NCBI GenBank assembly: GCA_033239525.1
Contig: BSYO01000030.1
Location: 13,475,030-13,539,029 of the forward strand
DNA length: 64,000 nucleotides
Origin: Nepenthes gracilis
Lineage: Eukaryota; Streptophyta; Magnoliopsida; Caryophyllales; Nepenthaceae
Reading direction: 5' to 3'
Shown here: positions 59,701 to 64,000 of the stretch, in pieces
Layout of the letters: each line of letters starts with the position of its first letter
Position numbering within the stretch: position 1 is the stretch's first letter
Made by a program: the position numbers and the translations under genes
The notes under the pieces: generated by a model
Database searches by the model: none
What the model saw: the letters and a program-made list of their open reading frames with translations, nothing else
What the model was told of the DNA's origin: nothing

Positions 59701-60665
59701 AATATTGGGTGTGTGATTTTAACTGTTCTTATGGATAAAAATATCAGTATCTGTTGCGGTTATATTGATATCAGACATATCGGGCACTGTATATCGGTAT
59801 TGAATATATCGTGAAAAAAATTTCTAAGAATTATAAAATGACAGATTATATCGGCCAATTTATCTGATACAGTAACATATGGCAATGTGTCAGATTATAT
59901 CCCAATACCGATATATCTTGGCTGAAACATATTATGGTGTTACTGTTTTCAGCAGTAACATATATGGTTATCATTGGGTGTCATGGTCTATTGGATGGGT
60001 CTTGCTTTTGCCCAAGTCTTTCTTTGCCTGCACAACTATGTTAGGATATTGCGGGGAACAAAATTTGGTGCAACTTTGTTTTTGTTGTTAATCGGATTCT
60101 TGGTAAGAAGAGTGGAATATGATATTGGGTAATGCGCAAAATACTGGCTGATATTATAATTGGTATCAAACTCTCTAATATCAATGTTTTTCGTTACCAT
60201 AATGCAATTGTAGAGCAATATATTAGCCTGCATTCAAGATATTGGCTGACACATCGATATTTCCTAGATTCCGAGTTGCAAAAAAAAAATTGTGTATGAT
60301 ATATCCAACATTAATACTCATCACTCGATACAAAGGCATTTAGGGGGTTTAATACTGATATATATTGGCTGATAATTTGTTCCATAATTTGCATGACAAT
60401 TCTTTATCTTTTTATGGTTAGAATTGATTGGCTTGTGAAGTAGTTATGGAAACTGTAATCAACTAACTGGTGTCTCGGTTTGTTGTTTCTTCTCTTTATT
60501 AGGTGGAAAGCATTCAAGCGGCATATGCTGAATATGCGATCGCACAGTGATTCTAAGGGTTTTGAGCTCAAAAGACCGAATGACTCAATATACAGCTTCC
60601 CGTGCCCGGATTGCATGTGCCGTATGAATAAATCCGAAGATTCAAGATCAAAAACTGTGACGTGA
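44774..60665 (+). CDS. O-fucosyltransferase-like protein (GT106), ten exons
   Basis: Exons: 44774-45142, 47938-48007, 54915-54982, 55106-55194, 56202-56399, 57015-57219, 57369-57536, 59266-59433, 59518-59708, 60503-60665. All introns are GT-AG and phases agree, giving 562 residues and TGA at 60663. GT106 enzymes are Golgi type II membrane proteins thought to transfer fucose or rhamnose. The basic N-tail (1-62) and one membrane span (about 64-83) fit this. Motifs: N-G-G-L-N-Q-Q-R at 161-168, the donor-site H-L-R-F-E-E-D at 328-334 across the exon 6/7 border, and Q-G-G-N-F-P...[10 protein letters not shown] with R-P-D-K at 469-496. The C-end has C-P-D-C-M-C. It looks like the clade of Arabidopsis ESMERALDA1, from memory. 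Intron 2 (6.9 kb) holds element D; introns 7 and 9 hold palindromic repeats. Nothing is broken. Confidence 0.92.
47788..47799 (+). repeat. Poly-G run in intron 1
   Basis: Twelve consecutive G bases; prone to length error in sequencing and to G-quadruplex-like structure in RNA. Confidence 0.85.
50490..50494 (+). repeat. Left target-site duplication of element D (CATTG)
   Basis: CATTG before the left LTR and again at 53966-53970. Confidence 0.85.
50495..52017 (-). repeat. 3' LTR of element D (left copy)
   Basis: It carries a TATA-like TATAAAA on the - strand (+ 50986-50992), inverted GGTCAAC/GTTGACC pairs (51198-51520) and a 36-bp hairpin-forming repeat (about 51574-51690). It aligns with the right copy from end to end. 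Confidence 0.9.
52441..52452 (-). promoter_or_regulatory. tRNA-iMet primer-binding site of element D
   Basis: GCTCTGATACCA on the + strand, i.e. TGGTATCAGAGC on the element strand, two bases from the 5' LTR end. This 12-base match to the 3' end of initiator tRNA is the common primer site of plant Copia and many TRIM/LARD elements. Confidence 0.9.
52455..53965 (-). repeat. 5' LTR of element D (right copy)
   Basis: TATA box TATAAAA on the - strand at + 52941-52947. It has the same arrays of inverted GGTCAAC/GTTGACC pairs (53150-53430) and 36-bp repeats (53507-53650) as the left copy. Confidence 0.9.
53507..53650. repeat. 36-bp minisatellite with internal inverted halves
   Basis: GCAACCGG or GCAACTGG starts recur at 53507, 53543, 53579 and 53615, exactly 36 bp apart. 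Each unit has a GGCCATTTTG half and a CTGGCAAAAT half, which are roughly inverse complements. The left LTR has the same array from 51574 with one half-unit step. On the + strand this gives spurious ORFs with a repeating 12-residue pattern. Confidence 0.8.
57660..57830. repeat. Palindromic ATATC..GATAT repeat, copy 2 (intron 7)
   Basis: Runs of TATCAACCGATATT, ATCAACTGATATTTTG and CATTGATATG. Diverged relatives of the copy at 18940-19260. Confidence 0.5.
59740..60380. repeat. Palindromic ATATC..GATAT repeat, copy 3 (intron 9)
   Basis: TATTGATATCAGACATATCGGG, TATATCGGTATTGAATATATCG and TTATATCGGCCAATTTATC occur at 59760-59860, with related text near 59900-59925 and 60140-60370. It starts about 30 bp after the exon 9 donor and fills most of the intron. 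(Motifs given as read across lines, each partial.). Confidence 0.5.
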
Positions 60666-62062
60666 CTTGTTGGCTGACTATATGTTTGGGTGATTTTTTC
60701 ATTCCTGTGGTCTTGTAACAGTGCATAGCTGCTGGTCGAGCCCCCCCTTTCCGCGACACAATTATTTCATTCTTTTCCCTTTCAAAGGGCACATAGTTTA
60801 CAGTTTTGGAGCTCCAACAGATTGGAAATGGGCACATCATGTCGCTCTGATTATTCCCGGGATTGTAGGTAGAGCAGAAAATTTCTCGGACGATAGAGGT
60901 GCCCGGGCATTAACTACATTACATTGGCTTACGGCTTATGTATCTACAAGCTGTGAGATGACACATGAATTCTTTTTACCCCTCTTTTTTTTTTTTTTGT
61001 ATATTATGATTTGTAGACTGTAGAATAGCAGAGAGGGAGTTGTGTACATCTTCTGAATCAGGGCAATAGATTCTTTTGCCAATAGTCAGCCTGTATTTTT
61101 ACCTCTTTGCTTACTGACGCATTTGGTAGCTGTTAGTGAGCGGAAAATAACTTCTTTTATTCATCTTAGATGCATTTGAAATTTGTATTTTCAATTTTTC
61201 TCAAGCAATGAATTTGTATTGATTAAAAACCTCGATAGATGAGGGTGATTCTCATTTGCAAAGGTGAAGCAATTTAATTGTGATTAGAATATCACTCAGT
61301 TCAAATGACAAGAGTTGAAAAAAATGTACGGCTCCTGTTTCGTATGTTCTCTCTTTTTACTAGCAGTCTCTGAACCAACGAAAAGTGGATTCCTTTCGCA
61401 GTTTAGTTTCGTAATACGACGAATTGCCTTTACGTTTTCTGTCGTCGACAAAATAGAATGTTTGGTGCGGGAAGCTATTTGTGTTATCAATCCCAAGAAA
61501 GAGTAAATTGTAAAGAAATGTTATCAAGATTTGATTTGAACAGATAAGACATAATCAAATAAGCTTGTCAAATTCAAATGACATACGACATAAATTTGCC
61601 AGTGTACCCGTCCACTCTAAGGACACTACAGAGGATCTAAACCTAATACTGCGGTTAGGAGCTTAACTCACTCCTGTTTACATTTCCTGTGAATAGTATC
61701 AGTTTCTTTTGCATTTTCAACAACAAATCAAAACCAAATCACAACAATTTTCTTGAATTTAACACAAATCAAATAGTAAAATCAAGGACACGAGTAAAAT
61801 CAGCACTGCAACTGAGATTGTACCTTCCAGCCTTTGCGGTCCAATTCCGCGGAAGCTTAGTTCTATTTCCCAGCCAACGGAAGTTGACATGGACTACAAC
61901 AGAATTCTAAATACAACAGTTTTCGATACATAATTTCCAGTCTAAAAAAAATGTCCCACAGCTGATTTGTGCGTGTTGTACGAAACGCTGGTGAGACCTA
62001 AATATGGGGTCAAACCAACAAATAGATGACTTGATTGTATGTCGGGATGCATGCACACGGTG
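60666..62062. other. 3' flank between convergent genes
   Basis: Should hold the 3' UTR of the O-fucosyltransferase-like gene at its left and that of the - strand gene at its right. The two genes converge. No further coding region is supported. Confidence 0.5.
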
Positions 62063-62254
62063 CTACTCGAGAAGCTTATTGCATGTGCTGACACCAACAG
62101 CTGCAGCAAGATGCCAAGCAGCATGAATGAATGGGGTTCGAGGAAACAAGTCATCAGCGATGAAGAGCACACCTCCTAACAAGGAAGATGCCTTGTGCAT
62201 ATTGTGAGCCATCTTTAATCGCGGATTTTCCAACGCTCGTCTAGCAAACGCTAC
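62063..62254 (-). CDS. Last coding exon of a probable multi-pass membrane protein gene (continues beyond the window)
   Basis: An acceptor TTGTTTCAG ends at 62255. The exon starts G-T-A in phase 0 and runs 63 codons to TAG at 62063-62065. The product reads V-A-F-A-R-R-A-L-E-N-P-R-L, then S-S-L-L-G-G-V-L-F-I-A-D-D-L-F-P, then F-I-H-A-A-W-H-L-A-A-A-V-G. Two hydrophobic segments, an Asp-Asp pair and an H-x3-H motif near the C-terminus recall the CREST superfamily of membrane hydrolases (ceramidase and progestin-receptor-like families), but that is a weak inference and I cannot name the gene. The composition and clean splice site make it a real exon. At the right edge ATGGAG followed by GTAAT (64000-63990, -) could be the preceding exon's donor, also phase 0, implying a 1.7-kb intron. 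Confidence 0.6.
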   Translation of the reverse strand, partial: VAFARRALENPRLKMAHNMHKASSLLGGVLFIADDLFPRTPFIHAAWHLAAAVGVSTCNKLLE

Positions 62255-63994
62255 CTGAAACAAAGGTATACAGGAGAACATCTATTTAACTGCCATTTTT
62301 GTGTGGTTTAGGAGCTCAAAAAAAAAAAAAAATGCTGCAAAGAAGTAAATGTGTATCGGAGTCATTCCCATGGGACTGCTGATAGCCAATAGAATGGGGA
62401 AAACCTAAGGGCAGATATGACTAATAACATGGATTTCAAATCTTAGCCGATATATATGGATATTAATAGACACTAATATTAATATTCCTTAATATTGTAA
62501 AACTATCTCGATATGTTACCAATTATTGACCGGTATAACTAATGCATCATTTAATATAAACAATATTTATTGGCTTTTTCTTTCTCCACTTTGCTCTTGA
62601 AAGTTTCAATTTACATGTTCTAAATATATATAAACCTTCTAAAAAGCCTACATTCACATATTTTGAAGAATGACACAAAATACACAAATCAAATGTTTTG
62701 AGATATTTTGAATGATTATTTTTCATAAAATTGACTAAAATACCCAAATAGGTAAATACATAATAAAAGACGATTAAATTTATTTTTGATGTGGTTATGA
62801 GAATTTGTTTTGAGTCCGCAATGTCAGATACATATAGATATGCCCCGATGTAGTTGCAACCAATATTGATATTGACATCTATGCTAATAATTGACAAATG
62901 ACAGAAGATATGAGCCGTAACCCTTGGGGGTTTTTTGTTATTTTTGTGCCTCAGACCCAACAAAAGGAAAAGGGAAAAAGATTTCATCACTCGTATAACA
63001 AGCTATGTGTGTTATTGTTCTAATGATATGGTATAGATCAGACTAATACCCAATTAACAAGAAGATTGTGGCAGGGTCATTTAGCATTGGTAATTTACGC
63101 AATTGGTGACTCAGAATGAAGGCAGTGTGATATCTGGATTTTGCTTGACAGAAGGGAGAGCACATGGTATCAGGTAGAATGGAGGTACTGGGTGGTGAAC
63201 TGCCAATGGTTGATACATATTGAAAACTACCAAAACAAAAAAGAAATGGGGACCTAGTATACGAAGCTCCTATGTCAGAAAGTTTGGAGAGACATGCCGC
63301 CTTGCATTTCATTGAAAAGAAGTCATTTTTGTGGTTTGAGCTAGTTATCTCCAGGTTACAACGGCACAACCACACTGTTATATCAAGACTTACCCTCAAT
63401 GACCAGGACTAAACAGGAGTTTTTTTTTCCTTTGAAATTCAGTGGGTGGAGGATCAAAACATTCTCAACTCATTATCTGTCATTAATGCCAAAAGTAAAG
63501 GACAAAGGAGGGGAACCTTCTGCAGTGACAGGAAGAGGAGAAGAACGGTGGCAGTTGTGAATAACAGGGAGGCTTGATAACATGAGAAGATGGCTCTGAA
63601 CTAAAACCTCTACAACGCTTTTGCTTCCCACTACAGAAACAGGGAAATATTAAACTGGAAGATCCATTACTTACACCTTCTGTTAAAGAAAATGAAAATT
63701 GATTAAAAAGAGATCAAATGAATTTTATGAAAACCAAAAACAAGATGGAATCTTCATTAAAAACCACCTGCAGGATGGTAAAAAGTGGATAACTAATAAT
63801 CAAAGGCATTCGACTGACACTTGCATAAACCAAAAAAAACGTGCTTGCTCAACAACAGTCTTCTGACTTAAAAAAAGCACTTGTAGAAAGGAGCATTGTT
63901 TTTGATGAAATGAAAATTTTAACTTGCTAAAGAAATAGCTACACATTTTCTCAATCTAATCCATGCAATTCAGAGGTTTAAAAAAGCAAATTAC
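62255..63994. other. Probable intron of the right-edge gene
   Basis: No exon-like sequence that I can support between the acceptor at 62255 and the possible donor at 63993-63994. It contains repeat copy 4 and AT-rich sequence. Confidence 0.35.
62440..62890. repeat. Palindromic ATATC..GATAT repeat, copy 4 (probable intron)
   Basis: GATATATATGGATATTAATAG, ATATCGATATGTTACC-like and CAATATTGATATTGACATC words at 62448-62530 and 62820-62885. Weakest member of the family in this window. Confidence 0.35.
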
Positions 63995-64000
63995 CTCCAT

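Noticed and set aside
63043..63399. 118-codon - strand ORF as an exon of the right-edge gene
   Set aside because: No conserved pattern, no fitting splice sites, and frames do not connect to the exon at 62063-62254.

Overview
This is a 64 kb piece of a flowering-plant nuclear genome. Genes are widely spaced and carry spliceosomal GT-AG introns, gaps are AT-rich with many (TAA)n/(TTA)n microsatellites, and more than half of the window is LTR-retrotransposon DNA in nested or adjacent copies. I cannot name the species; the repeat style fits a large, possibly woody, angiosperm genome.

Layout. (1) 1-8831: a decayed Ty3/gypsy element of the Tat type on the + strand (element A), cut by the left window edge. 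It has gag, protease, RT, RNase H and integrase remnants, a tandem-repeat 3' UTR, an antisense ORF and the 3' LTR. (2) 8.8-12.7 kb: AT-rich spacer with a possible old LTR fragment. (3) 12716-14074 (-): an intact, intronless serine carboxypeptidase-like gene of the SCPL50/51 type. (4) 14-24.6 kb: spacer with small repeat remnants (a tRNA-like SINE, a LINE C-terminus, a hAT-like element, a MITE-like element, a palindromic TATCGGCCGATA repeat) and a three-exon fragment of a conserved plant gene. (5) 24677-28892: element C, a short LTR element on the - strand with a 5-bp target duplication, AATTA. Its interior keeps a gag-like start and the last codons of a pol, but otherwise holds pieces resembling host genes: an EDR1/CTR1-type Raf kinase N-terminal domain and a membrane proton-pyrophosphatase. 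(6) 29459-42048: element B, a second Tat-type element on the - strand with both LTRs, a recognisable primer-binding site, and an antisense ORF split by a 2.7-kb solo LTR (TSD GGTTG). (7) 42312-43221: a solo Tat-type LTR (TSD CTATT). (8) 44774-60665 (+): a complete ten-exon GT106 O-fucosyltransferase-like gene (562 codons plus stop). Its 15.9-kb span is enlarged by intronic repeats, chiefly element D (50495-53965, TSD CATTG) with 1.5-kb LTRs around a 437-bp interior. (9) 62063-62254 (-): the last coding exon of a further gene that continues past the right edge.

The three host genes share no obvious pathway. One is a secreted or vacuolar peptidase-fold protein, one a Golgi type II glycosyltransferase, and one a probable multi-pass membrane protein. 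The dominant story is retrotransposon insertion, recombination to solo LTRs, C-to-T/G-to-A decay and host-gene fragment capture. No percent identities or database searches were computed; homology statements rest on reading motifs by eye.
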